Below the pieces are notes generated by a model. It was not told the origin of the DNA, did no database searches, and saw only the letters and a program-made list of their open reading frames with translations. A stretch of 64,000 nt of DNA. Origin: Mitsuaria sp. PDC51 (GTDB lineage: Bacteria > Pseudomonadota > Gammaproteobacteria > Burkholderiales > Burkholderiaceae_C). Below are positions 38,828-47,771 of the stretch, one piece after another (position 1 is the first letter of the stretch; each line of letters opens with the position of its first letter). The position numbers were made by a program, and so were the translations under genes. The DNA lies in contig NZ_FOZE01000001.1 of assembly GCF_900113225.1 (NCBI RefSeq), positions 1,302,001 through 1,366,000 of the forward strand, in the 5' to 3' direction.

Positions 38828-39541
38828 TTGAAAGCGCTCATCGCCGAATTCGTCGGCACGTTCTGGCTGGTCCTGGGCGGCTGCGGCAGCGCCGTGCTGT
38901 CGGCCGCCTTTCCGGAATCGGGCATCGGACTGCTCGGTGTCTCGCTGGCCTTCGGCCTGTCGGTGCTGACGATGGCGCATGCGGTGGGGCCGCTGTCGGG
39001 CGGCCACTTCAATCCGGCGGTGACGGTCGGGCTGTGCGTGGCGGGGCGCTTCCAGGCGCGCGGCGTGCTGCCCTACATCGTCGTGCAGGTGCTGGGGGCG
39101 GTGGCCGCGGCCGCGGTGCTCGCCGTGATCGCCAGCGGCAAGCCGGGCGTCGACCTGGCCGCCGGCGGCTTCGCCGCCAACGGTTACGGCGCGCACTCGC
39201 CGGGCGGCTACTCGCTGGCGGCGGCCGCGCTGACGGAAGTCGTGCTCACCGCCTGCTTCCTGCTGGTGATCCTGGGCGCGACCTCGCGCCAGGCGGCGCC
39301 CGGCTTCGCGCCGCTGGCGATCGGACTGGCGCTCACGCTCATCCACCTGATCAGCATCCCGGTCACCAACACCTCGGTGAACCCCGCGCGCAGTGCCGGC
39401 GTGGCGCTGTTCGCCGGCGACTGGGCGCTGGGACAGCTCTGGCTGTTCTGGCTCGCGCCCATCGCTGGCGGCGTCATTGGCGCCGCGGTCGGGCGGGTCC
39501 TGTTCGACGCGCCGTCGGCGCCGGCCGGGGCGCCGCGATGA
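38828..39541 (+). CDS. aqpZ: aquaporin Z
   Basis: This 237-residue inner-membrane water channel has six transmembrane segments and two NPA half-helices: N62 in [11 protein letters not shown] and N185 in [10 protein letters not shown], with R188 as the selectivity-filter arginine. It is close to E. coli AqpZ throughout ([20 protein letters not shown]). The start TTG 38828 has AAGGA a few nt upstream. A 28-residue frame (39538-39624) overlaps its stop codon by ATGA and is listed separately. Confidence 0.96.
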   Translation: MKALIAEFVGTFWLVLGGCGSAVLSAAFPESGIGLLGVSLAFGLSVLTMAHAVGPLSGGHFNPAVTVGLCVAGRFQARGVLPYIVVQVLGAVAAAAVLAVIASGKPGVDLAAGGFAANGYGAHSPGGYSLAAAALTEVVLTACFLLVILGATSRQAAPGFAPLAIGLALTLIHLISIPVTNTSVNPARSAGVALFAGDWALGQLWLFWLAPIAGGVIGAAVGRVLFDAPSAPAGAPR

Positions 39542-39624
39542 AGCGCCTGTCGCGCCGACACATCATGAAGCGGCAGAAATACCAGCCCGGCGTGGCTTGC
39601 ATCGCGCCCGTGATGAACGAGTGA
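39538..39624 (+). CDS. possible 28-residue peptide translationally coupled to aqpZ
   Basis: An ATGA overlap at the aqpZ stop opens a frame of 28 codons, [20 protein letters not shown] and onward to ...CIAPVMNE, highly basic at the N-terminus. No known family. The overlap by itself is weak evidence, and a random frame of this length is common in GC-rich DNA, but the composition is unlike the noise frames nearby. Confidence 0.25.
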   Translation: MKRLSRRHIMKRQKYQPGVACIAPVMNE

Positions 39625-39630
39625 AGACTT

Positions 39631-39649
39631 GTCGCGGCCGAGCCGCGAC
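39631..39649 (+). terminator. hairpin after aqpZ, possible switch in the leader of the giant surface-protein gene
   Basis: GTCGCGGC/GCCGCGAC (39631-39638/39642-39649) is a perfect 8-bp stem with a 3-nt loop and no U-tract. Its left arm can alternatively pair, as CTTGTCGCGG (39628-39637), with CCGCGACAAG (39688-39697). The two structures are mutually exclusive. It may end aqpZ transcription or regulate the next gene. Confidence 0.35.
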
Positions 39650-39809
39650 CGTACGCCCCGCGCGTCGCGCCATGCGCTTGTTGCCGTCCGCGACAAGCCG
39701 GGATCGATGGCCCCTGGCGGCCTCGTCCCCCCCCGTGCAGCGCCGTGCACCCCTTTCTTCGATTTCCCTGTCTCAGCACGGGCGGCTTGCCGCTGCCCGG
39801 AGAACCACG

Positions 39810-42800
39810 ATGACGTTTGACCGCGTGTTGGATTCCCTTGCCCGCAGCCGGGCCCTTCTTTGTCGGACCGCCACCGCCGTCGGCCTGGCCCTGGGCCTGG
39901 CCGGCGCCGCGCAGGCGCAACTGGTGGTGACGGGCATGCCGGACACGCCGGACCCGGTCGCGGCGGGCGGCGTCGTCACCTACAACGTCGGCATCGGCGA
40001 CGCCCTGGGCGTGGCGCGCTCCGGCGTGACGGTCAACTTCGACGTGCCCGCCACCGGCCGCTACGCCGGCACCGGCGCGCTGCCGGCGGGCGTGAGCTGC
40101 GGCGGCATGGCGGTCGGACAGGCCGGACCCGGCACGGTGAGCTGCACCGGCGTCACCGTGCCCACGCAGGACGTGGTGCACCTGCCGATGCGGGTGCGCT
40201 CGATCGCGGTCGGCACGATGACGGTCACGGCCAGCGTCGTCGGTGGCAGCTCGCAGACCGAGACCACCACGGTGAACGCGGGCGCCGACCTGGCGCTGTC
40301 GATCAACGCGCCGGCGACGGCGGCGGCCGGCAGCACGCAGGTCGTGCAGCTGACCGTGACGAACGCGGGGCCGGACGCCTCGCCCGCGTCGGTGCTGAGC
40401 TACAGCGTGCCGCCGGGCTTCGCGCTGAGCGGCACGCCGGGCGGCTGCTCGCTGTCGGGCGCCACGCTGAGCTGCAACCTCGGCGCCATCGCCAGCGGTG
40501 GCAGCGCCGGCGTCACGGTGACCGGCGTGATCGGCGCGGGCGGCGGGTCCACGCTGACGCACTCGGCGGATATCGCCAGCAGCGGCGGGGTCGCGGACGG
40601 CGACACCACCAACAACGTCGCCAGCGCCACGACCGCGGTCACCGCCGGCAGCAGCCTGTCGGTGACGAAGAGCAAGTCCGTCGCCGACCCGGTCCAGACC
40701 GGCCAGGCCTTCAACTTCCAGTTCAACGTGCGCTACAGCGGGGACTTCCCCTCGGGCGCGCAACTGACCGACAACCTGCCCGCCAACTTCTGCGCCGTCG
40801 CGCCGGCCAGCTTCAGCAGCGGCGGCTGGACCTGCACCGCGTCCAGCACCTGCCCGTCCGCGGGCGGCACGCTGAGCTGCACGCGCAGCGGCAGCGGCAG
40901 TGCCGGCAGCAACGTTTCGCTGGGCACCATCAGCGCGCCGGTCCAGGCGCTGACCAGCGGCGTGGGCATCGTCAACACCGCCACGGCCAGCGCCACGGGC
41001 GTCAGCCCGGTCAACGGCGCGGTGAACACGACGGTGATCGATCCCTCCGCCGACCTGCGCGCCAACAAGACCAAGAGCTGGCCTCAGGCCGCGGTGCCGG
41101 TGAACCAGGCATTCAACTACACGATCTCGGCGACCAACCTCGGCCCCAGCGCGATCCCCGCCAGCGGCACGCTCACGCTCACCGACACGGTGCCGGCCAA
41201 CCTGCGGGTCAACAGCATCTCGGCGCCGTCGGGCTTCAGCTGCGTGTCCTCGGGCGGCGGCGCCTTCCCGCAGGCCGGTCCGGTGACCATCACCTGCACC
41301 AGCACCAACGTGGCGCTGGGGGTCAACGCGACCACCGCGAGCGTCACCATCAATGCGCAGGCCACGGCCGCGGGCGGCACGCTGACCAACCAGGTGTGCG
41401 TGAACGCCGCCAACGCGCCGGCCGACAACGTGCCCGCCAACGACTGCACCGGCGTGGGCGTGAACCCGCAGGCCAACGCCGCGCAGGCCGACGTGTCGGT
41501 GCTCAAGCGCGTGCTGGGCCTGGGCGACGGCGCGGGCAACCGCCAGGAGGCGGGCTCGCCGATCGTCTGGGAGATCGAGGTGGTCAACGCCGGCCCGCAG
41601 GCCGCGACCAACGTCGCCGTCACCGACACCCTCAACAACGTCTTCAACGCCAACGCGGGCCAGTACTCGCTGAACACGGTGGCCGGCAGTGCCACGCTGG
41701 GCAGCTGCAGCCTCGCGCCGTCCGGATCGGCGGTGTCGCTGAGCAACTGCACGATCACCAGCCTGCCGGTCTGCACCGCCGGCGTCGACTGCCCGAGGTT
41801 CCAGGTGACGGTGCGCCACTTCGGCGACGGCACGTCCTCGGACCACCAGTTCACCGTCAACAACACCGCCTTCGCGCTGGCCCAGAACGAGGCCGACCCC
41901 GACCTCCTCAACAACAACGCCAACAACAACACGCCGGCCACGGCCTACTTCATCGCCCGCACCGATGTGGCGGTGACCAAGACCGACAACCCGGACCCGG
42001 TGTCCGCCGGCCAGCTGCTCACCTACACGATCACGGCCAGCAATCCGGCCGCGACCAGCGCGAGCCGTGCCTTCAACGTGAGCATCGACGACACGCTGCC
42101 GGCGGGCCTGGTGTTCCTGTCGGCGACCGCCAACGGCGGTGGCAGTTGCACCACCGCGCCGGTCGCCGGCAGCACCACCGGTCCGGGCAATGACACGCTG
42201 ATCTGCGGCTGGAGCTCGATCGCCCGCGGCGCGCAGCAGACCGTCGTCGTGCGGGTGCGCGCCAGCGCCGCGCTGGCCACGGCGCTGGGCGGCAGCGGCA
42301 GCATCTCCAACACGGTGACGATCGCCACCACCACGCCCGAGATCGCCGGCGGCGCCGCCAACAACACCGCGACGCAGGCCACCGCCGTCATCTCGCCGGC
42401 CTACGACCTGATCGTCAACAAGGCCGACGACGTGGACCCGGTCAACGTCGGCGACAACGTCACCTACACGCTCACGGTCACCAACAACGGCGCCTCGACG
42501 GCCGAGAACGTCGTCCTCACCGACACCCTGCCGTCGACGGCGGGTGCACCGACCTTCGTGGGCCTGGTGACGCCGCTGCCCGCGGGCGTGAGCTGCAACA
42601 CCGCCGGCGTCACCGTCGGCGTGGCCGGCGGCAGCATCAGCTGCACCATCGCCAGCCTGGGCGGCACCGGCGGCGGCGCGACCGGGGAGGGCAGTTCGGT
42701 CCAGGTGCGCGTGCGGCTGCAGGGCGCCGAGAAGGGCACCTACACCAACGCGGCCTCGGTGCGCTTCGCCAACGCGGCGCAGGACGCCTTCGATCCGCAG

Positions 42801-45800
42801 GCCAACAACAGCGCGTCGGAGCCGACCACCTTCCGCTACAAGGCCGACGTGCAGGCCGTGGACAAGGTGGCCGTCATCAGCGGCACCACCACGCCGCTGG
42901 CCACCGTCGCGCAGGGCCAGGCCTTCGACTGGCTGGTCCACGTGCGCAACAACGGCCCGCAGGCGGCCGAGATCACGCAGGTCGCCGACACGCTGCCCGC
43001 CGGGCTGCAGCTCGCCGGCACGCCGGTGCTCACCGTGACCGCCGGCAGCTTCACCCCCGCGGCGCCGACCTGCACCGGCAGCGCCGGCGGCACCAGCACG
43101 AGCTGCGCGATCGCGAGCATGCCCTCCGGCGGTGCGGCGACGCTGCGCATCCCGGTGCAGGTGATCGGCACGCCGGCCAACGGCACGGTGCTGAGCAACA
43201 CCGCCACCATCGTGACGACAGGCTCGGGCGATACCGACGGCGGCGCCGTGCCCAACGCGGGCAACAACTTCGCCACTGGCACGATCACCGTGCAGACCGC
43301 GAGCCTGTCGGGCCGCGTCTATGACGACCTGAACGGCAACGGCCAGGCCGACGCGGGCGAGCCCGGCATCGCCGGTGTCACGCTGACGCTCGGCGGCACC
43401 GATGGCACCGGCACGCCGGTCAGCCGCACGGTCACGACCGACGCGACGGGCGCCTGGAGCTTCTCCGTTCCGGCGGGCACCTACACCGTCACCGAGACGC
43501 AGCCCGCGTCCCACCTGCCGGGCATCACGCGGGCCGGCGGCGCCAGTGGCGCGGGCAGCAGTGCCGGCAGCGTCCCGGCCAGCGGTGCCGGTGTCACCAG
43601 CGGCCCCAGCGGCTCCAACGCCAACGTGATCCAGAACGTCGTGCTCGGCCCGGGCGGCAGCTCCACCGGCAACCTGTTCGGCGAAGTGCGCGCCGCCTCG
43701 GTGGCGGGCCGTGTCTATCAGGACCGCGACTACAACGGCGCCCTCGGCGCGAGCGAACCCGGCATCGCCGGCGTGACGCTGCAGCTCAGCGGCACCGACC
43801 TGTTCGGCAATGCCGTGAACGCGAGCACCACCACCGCGGCCGATGGCAGCTACAGCTTCGCCACGCTGATGCCCGGCGCCTACACGGTGTCCGAGCCCAC
43901 GCAGCCTGACGGCTTCGCCGACGGCAGCGAGACCGCGGGCACGGCCGGCGGCAGCACCGCCGTCAACGACCGCATCTCCGGCATCACGCTGGGCAGCGGC
44001 ACCGCCGCCACTGGCTATCACTTCGGCGAGCGTCTGCCGCGCGTGACGGTCCGCGTCTTCGAGGACACCGACAACGACGGCCTGCCCGCCGCGGGCGATG
44101 CCGGCATCACCGGCGTGACGCTGCACCTGACGGGCACGTCCGGCACCGGCGCGGCGGTCGACATCGTCGCCACGCCGATCGCCGGCCAGCCGGGACGCTA
44201 CGAGTTCCTCAACGTGCCGCCGTCGGCGGCGGGGGGCTACACGGTCACCGAGACGCAGCCCGCGACCTATGCGCCGGGCCAGGCCAATCCGAACGGTCAT
44301 GCCGGCACGGCGCAGCCGGGCGGCAACGTGATCCAGGGCGTGGTCATCCCGCTGACCGGCACGCCGGCGAGCGTGGGCGACTACCTGTTCGGCGAGCTCA
44401 CCAGCAGCCAGCTGCGCGGCCGCAGCTTCTACGACCGCGACGGCGATGGCAGCCAGGGCGCCACGTCGAGCGAACCCGGTCTCCCCGGCGTGACCATCAC
44501 GCTGACCGGCACCGATGCCAACGGCAACGCCGTGTCGGTCACCACCGTCACCGATGCCCATGGCGACTACGTCTTCGACAAGGTCGCGCCCGGCACCTAC
44601 ACGGTGACCGAGACGCGTCCGGCCGGCTACCTGCCGGGCCTGACCCGCGCGGGCACGGTCACGGGCGCCGGCTCGGCGCCGGGCAGCGTGCCCACCAGCG
44701 GCACGGGCGTCGACGCGGGCCCGTCGGGTTCCAACGCGCCGCTGATCCAGCAGATCCGCCTGGGCGCGCCGGGCTCGAGCTCGAGCGGCAACAACTTCGC
44801 CTCGGTGCGCGCGGCCTCGCTGTCGGGCCACGTCTATGCCGACATCACGCCCGCCAACGGCCAGCGCGACGCGGGCGAGCCGCCCATGCCCGGCGTGACG
44901 GTGACGCTGAGCGGCACCGACTTCCTCGGACGCAGCGTGACCAGGACGCTGACGACGGCGGCCGATGGCGGCTTCTCCGCCACCGGCCTGCTGCCGGGGC
45001 GTTATCAGCTCGACGAGACGCAACCCGCGGGCACCGGCGATGGCCCCGAGCATCTGGGCCTGGTGGGTGGCGCCGCGCGCGGCACCGCCAACCCGGGTGG
45101 CGTCAACGACCGCTTCGGCGACATCGCGCTGGCCTCGGAAGAGGCCGGCACGGACTACGACTTCGGCGAGCGCGGCGGCCAGATCTCCGGCCACGTGTAC
45201 GTCGACAGCAATGGCAACGGCCGCCGCGACGCGGGCGAGCTGCCGATCGCGGGCGTGACGCTGACCCTCAGCGGTACCAGCGCCGGTGGGCTGCCCGTGA
45301 CCATCACCGCGGTCACCGGGGCCGATGGGCAGTACCTCCTCGACGGCGTGCTGCCGTCCGACGCGACGGGCTATGTGATCACCGAAACGCAGCCGGCGAC
45401 CTACGCCGATGGCGCCGAGACCGTGGGCCGCCTCAACGGCACGGCGGCGGGCGCGCTCGCGGGCAACGACCGCATCGGCGGCCTGGTCTACACCGGCGGC
45501 TCGGGCGATGGCTACGACTTCGGCGAGCAGGGCGCCTCGATCGCGGGCACGGTGTTCAACGACGTCAACGGGAACGGCAAGCGTGAGCCGGGCGACCTGC
45601 CGCTGGCCGGCGTGACGCTGACACTGACCGGCATCGATGCCTCGGGCCAGCCGGTCACGCGCAGCACCGTCACGGCGCGCGACGGCAGCTATCGCTTCGT
45701 CGACCTGCCGCTGGACAACGGCGCGGGCTACACGATCGTGCAATCGCCGGTGCCGGGTTCCACCCATGCCGGCGAGACCCCGGGCTCGCTGGGCGGCAGC

Positions 45801-47759
45801 GTGCCGGCCCCGGGCCGGCTCAACGTGAAGCTGCCCGCCGTGGCGGCGAACGGCACCGGCTACGACTTCTTCGAGAAGTCGACTTCGCCGGCGGCGGTGA
45901 GCGGCCGCGTCTGGCGCGACACCGACCACGACCGCCTGGCCGGCAACGGCGAACCCGCCGTCGCGGGCTGGACGGTGGAACTGGTGGCCTGCCTCGATGG
46001 CGGCACCACCTGCGCCAACACCGGCGCGCAGGTGCTCGACACCCGCGTCACCGCGGCCGATGGCAGCTATCGCTTCGACAACGTCGTGCCGGGCTCGTAC
46101 CAGCTGCGCTTCCGCGATCCGCAAGGGCGCCTGGTGGGCGGCGTCTGGCCGACCGACCCGACGCTGAACGGCCCCGGCGGCGCGTTCCCGACCGTTGCCG
46201 GCATGGCGCCACGCGGTTGGATTCCGCTGAGCGTGGCCGCGGGCGCGGCCGTGGTCCGCCAGGACCTGCCGCTCGACCCGGGCGGCGTGGTGTACGACAG
46301 CCTGAGCGCCGAGCCGGTCCCCGGCGCGGTGGTCGCGCTGAATGGTCCGGCGGGCTTCGATCCGGCCCTCCACCTGCTCGGCGGCAACGCGTCGGTCACC
46401 ACCGGTCCCGACGGCTCGTACCAGTTCTTCCTGCTGCCGGGCGCCCCGATGGGCAGCTACACCGTCACGGTCGCACCGCCGGCGGGTTACCTGCCGTCGA
46501 CGACCTACCCGGCTGCCGCGGGCCCGCTCGACGCCGTCAACTGCAGCGCGCCCAGCACCGCGGGCGCCCGCGACGCCGCCGGCCGCGGCGTCCGCCTGAA
46601 CGGCAGCGATGCCTGCGTCGTCAGCGCCGCGGCCGCTCCGGTGGCCGGCCCCGCGACGCCTTATTTCCTGAACTGGCAATCGGGCGGCGCGGCGCACCAG
46701 GTGGTCAACAACCACCTGCCGCTGGACCGCGAGGGGGACGGCACGGCCATCGAGCTGCGCAAGTCGACCTCCAAGCTGACGGTGAAGAAGGGCGAGCCGG
46801 TGCCTTACGTGATCACCGCGCGCAATGCGAGCAGCGGCCCGATCGGCAACGTCGCGCTGCTGGACACGCTGCCCCCGGGCTTCAAGTACCTGGACGGCTC
46901 GCTGACGGTGCAGACGCTGCCCAATGGCCCGGTCGTGGCCGTGAAGCCCACGATCGTGGGCCGGCAGCTGACGCTGGCCGACCAGTCCTTCCTCACCGGC
47001 GAGACCAAGCGCGTCTCGATGGTGCTGGCGGTGGGCATCGGCGTGGGCGAGGGCCAGTACGTCAACAGCGTGGTCGCCACGCAGGGCCCCGGCGGCCGCG
47101 CGCTGTCCAACACGGCCACCGCGTCGGTGCGGGTCGTGCCGGATGCGCTGTTCGACTGCACCGACGTCATCGGCAAGGTCTACGACGACCGCAATGCCAA
47201 CGGCGTGCAGGACGAGGGCGAGCCCGGCATCCCCAACGTGCGCATCGCCACCGTCAACGGCCTGCTGGTGAGCAGCGATGCCGAGGGTCGTTATCACATC
47301 GCCTGCGCGGCGGTGCCCAAGGAGGGCACGGGCAGCAACCTGGTGCTCAAGGTCGATGAACGCACGCTGCCCTCGGGCTACCGCGTGACGACCGAGAACC
47401 CGGCGTCCGAACGCGCGACGCGCGGCAAGGCGATCAAGGTGAACTTCGGCGCCACCGTGCACCGTGTCGTGCGCCTGGACCTGAAGGCGGCCGCCTTCGC
47501 CGACGGGCAGCTCGCGCTGCTGCCGGCGCACGAGGCGCGCCTGGACCAGGCCGTGGCCGCGCTGACCGAGCGGCCCTCGATCCTGCGCCTGGCCTACCAG
47601 CCGGCGGCGGACGAGCCGCGCGCGCTCGGCGACGAGCGCATCGCGGCGCTCAAGGCCGGACTGCTGGCGCGCTGGAAGGCGCTCGGCCAGTCCCAGGGCC
47701 GCAGCCTGTTCAACCTGGACATCGAGGTCGAGCGCGTGCCGGTCTCGCTGAACCGCTGA
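39810..47759 (+). CDS. giant secreted DUF11/SdrD-B-repeat surface protein
   Basis: A 2649-residue protein with a Sec signal peptide (cleavage near residue 35 after GAAQA). Residues about 35-1160 form eight DUF11-type Ig-like repeats, each with a pattern such as DLIVNKADDVDPVNVGDNVT; many hold paired cysteines. From 1165 to about 2150 there are eight SdrD-B/Cna-B-like repeats opening with, for example, SLSGRVYDDLNGNGQADAGEPGIAGV. Then come a carboxypeptidase-regulatory-like unit, one more DUF11 repeat, a last SdrD-B unit near 2449 (GKVYDDRNANGVQDEGEPGI), and a C-terminal module (2562-2649) that resembles a degenerate OmpA fold. There is no sortase, PEP-CTERM or membrane anchor. GGAG lies 8 nt before ATG 39810. 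The OmpA-barrel partner follows after 12 nt. Confidence 0.93.
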   Translation: MTFDRVLDSLARSRALLCRTATAVGLALGLAGAAQAQLVVTGMPDTPDPVAAGGVVTYNVGIGDALGVARSGVTVNFDVPATGRYAGTGALPAGVSCGGMAVGQAGPGTVSCTGVTVPTQDVVHLPMRVRSIAVGTMTVTASVVGGSSQTETTTVNAGADLALSINAPATAAAGSTQVVQLTVTNAGPDASPASVLSYSVPPGFALSGTPGGCSLSGATLSCNLGAIASGGSAGVTVTGVIGAGGGSTLTHSADIASSGGVADGDTTNNVASATTAVTAGSSLSVTKSKSVADPVQTGQAFNFQFNVRYSGDFPSGAQLTDNLPANFCAVAPASFSSGGWTCTASSTCPSAGGTLSCTRSGSGSAGSNVSLGTISAPVQALTSGVGIVNTATASATGVSPVNGAVNTTVIDPSADLRANKTKSWPQAAVPVNQAFNYTISATNLGPSAIPASGTLTLTDTVPANLRVNSISAPSGFSCVSSGGGAFPQAGPVTITCTSTNVALGVNATTASVTINAQATAAGGTLTNQVCVNAANAPADNVPANDCTGVGVNPQANAAQADVSVLKRVLGLGDGAGNRQEAGSPIVWEIEVVNAGPQAATNVAVTDTLNNVFNANAGQYSLNTVAGSATLGSCSLAPSGSAVSLSNCTITSLPVCTAGVDCPRFQVTVRHFGDGTSSDHQFTVNNTAFALAQNEADPDLLNNNANNNTPATAYFIARTDVAVTKTDNPDPVSAGQLLTYTITASNPAATSASRAFNVSIDDTLPAGLVFLSATANGGGSCTTAPVAGSTTGPGNDTLICGWSSIARGAQQTVVVRVRASAALATALGGSGSISNTVTIATTTPEIAGGAANNTATQATAVISPAYDLIVNKADDVDPVNVGDNVTYTLTVTNNGASTAENVVLTDTLPSTAGAPTFVGLVTPLPAGVSCNTAGVTVGVAGGSISCTIASLGGTGGGATGEGSSVQVRVRLQGAEKGTYTNAASVRFANAAQDAFDPQANNSASEPTTFRYKADVQAVDKVAVISGTTTPLATVAQGQAFDWLVHVRNNGPQAAEITQVADTLPAGLQLAGTPVLTVTAGSFTPAAPTCTGSAGGTSTSCAIASMPSGGAATLRIPVQVIGTPANGTVLSNTATIVTTGSGDTDGGAVPNAGNNFATGTITVQTASLSGRVYDDLNGNGQADAGEPGIAGVTLTLGGTDGTGTPVSRTVTTDATGAWSFSVPAGTYTVTETQPASHLPGITRAGGASGAGSSAGSVPASGAGVTSGPSGSNANVIQNVVLGPGGSSTGNLFGEVRAASVAGRVYQDRDYNGALGASEPGIAGVTLQLSGTDLFGNAVNASTTTAADGSYSFATLMPGAYTVSEPTQPDGFADGSETAGTAGGSTAVNDRISGITLGSGTAATGYHFGERLPRVTVRVFEDTDNDGLPAAGDAGITGVTLHLTGTSGTGAAVDIVATPIAGQPGRYEFLNVPPSAAGGYTVTETQPATYAPGQANPNGHAGTAQPGGNVIQGVVIPLTGTPASVGDYLFGELTSSQLRGRSFYDRDGDGSQGATSSEPGLPGVTITLTGTDANGNAVSVTTVTDAHGDYVFDKVAPGTYTVTETRPAGYLPGLTRAGTVTGAGSAPGSVPTSGTGVDAGPSGSNAPLIQQIRLGAPGSSSSGNNFASVRAASLSGHVYADITPANGQRDAGEPPMPGVTVTLSGTDFLGRSVTRTLTTAADGGFSATGLLPGRYQLDETQPAGTGDGPEHLGLVGGAARGTANPGGVNDRFGDIALASEEAGTDYDFGERGGQISGHVYVDSNGNGRRDAGELPIAGVTLTLSGTSAGGLPVTITAVTGADGQYLLDGVLPSDATGYVITETQPATYADGAETVGRLNGTAAGALAGNDRIGGLVYTGGSGDGYDFGEQGASIAGTVFNDVNGNGKREPGDLPLAGVTLTLTGIDASGQPVTRSTVTARDGSYRFVDLPLDNGAGYTIVQSPVPGSTHAGETPGSLGGSVPAPGRLNVKLPAVAANGTGYDFFEKSTSPAAVSGRVWRDTDHDRLAGNGEPAVAGWTVELVACLDGGTTCANTGAQVLDTRVTAADGSYRFDNVVPGSYQLRFRDPQGRLVGGVWPTDPTLNGPGGAFPTVAGMAPRGWIPLSVAAGAAVVRQDLPLDPGGVVYDSLSAEPVPGAVVALNGPAGFDPALHLLGGNASVTTGPDGSYQFFLLPGAPMGSYTVTVAPPAGYLPSTTYPAAAGPLDAVNCSAPSTAGARDAAGRGVRLNGSDACVVSAAAAPVAGPATPYFLNWQSGGAAHQVVNNHLPLDREGDGTAIELRKSTSKLTVKKGEPVPYVITARNASSGPIGNVALLDTLPPGFKYLDGSLTVQTLPNGPVVAVKPTIVGRQLTLADQSFLTGETKRVSMVLAVGIGVGEGQYVNSVVATQGPGGRALSNTATASVRVVPDALFDCTDVIGKVYDDRNANGVQDEGEPGIPNVRIATVNGLLVSSDAEGRYHIACAAVPKEGTGSNLVLKVDERTLPSGYRVTTENPASERATRGKAIKVNFGATVHRVVRLDLKAAAFADGQLALLPAHEARLDQAVAALTERPSILRLAYQPAADEPRALGDERIAALKAGLLARWKALGQSQGRSLFNLDIEVERVPVSLNR
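43302..45990 (+). repeat. tandem SdrD-B-like repeat units inside the giant surface-protein gene
   Basis: Eight successive units of about 330-390 nt, each opening with a GRVY/GHVY/GTVF-D-x-NGNG-x-x-x-x-GE-P-x-x-GVT-type sequence and a TL(S/T)GT segment. They differ enough to be old duplications, but short blocks such as the TYTVTE-TQPA coding stretch are nearly identical. Recombination or copy-number change between units is plausible. Confidence 0.75.
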
Positions 47760-47771
47760 CCGGGGGCGCGC

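Noticed and set aside
43302-45990. Tandem repeats as a mobile or CRISPR element
   Set aside because: They are in-frame protein-domain repeats with consistent coding pattern.
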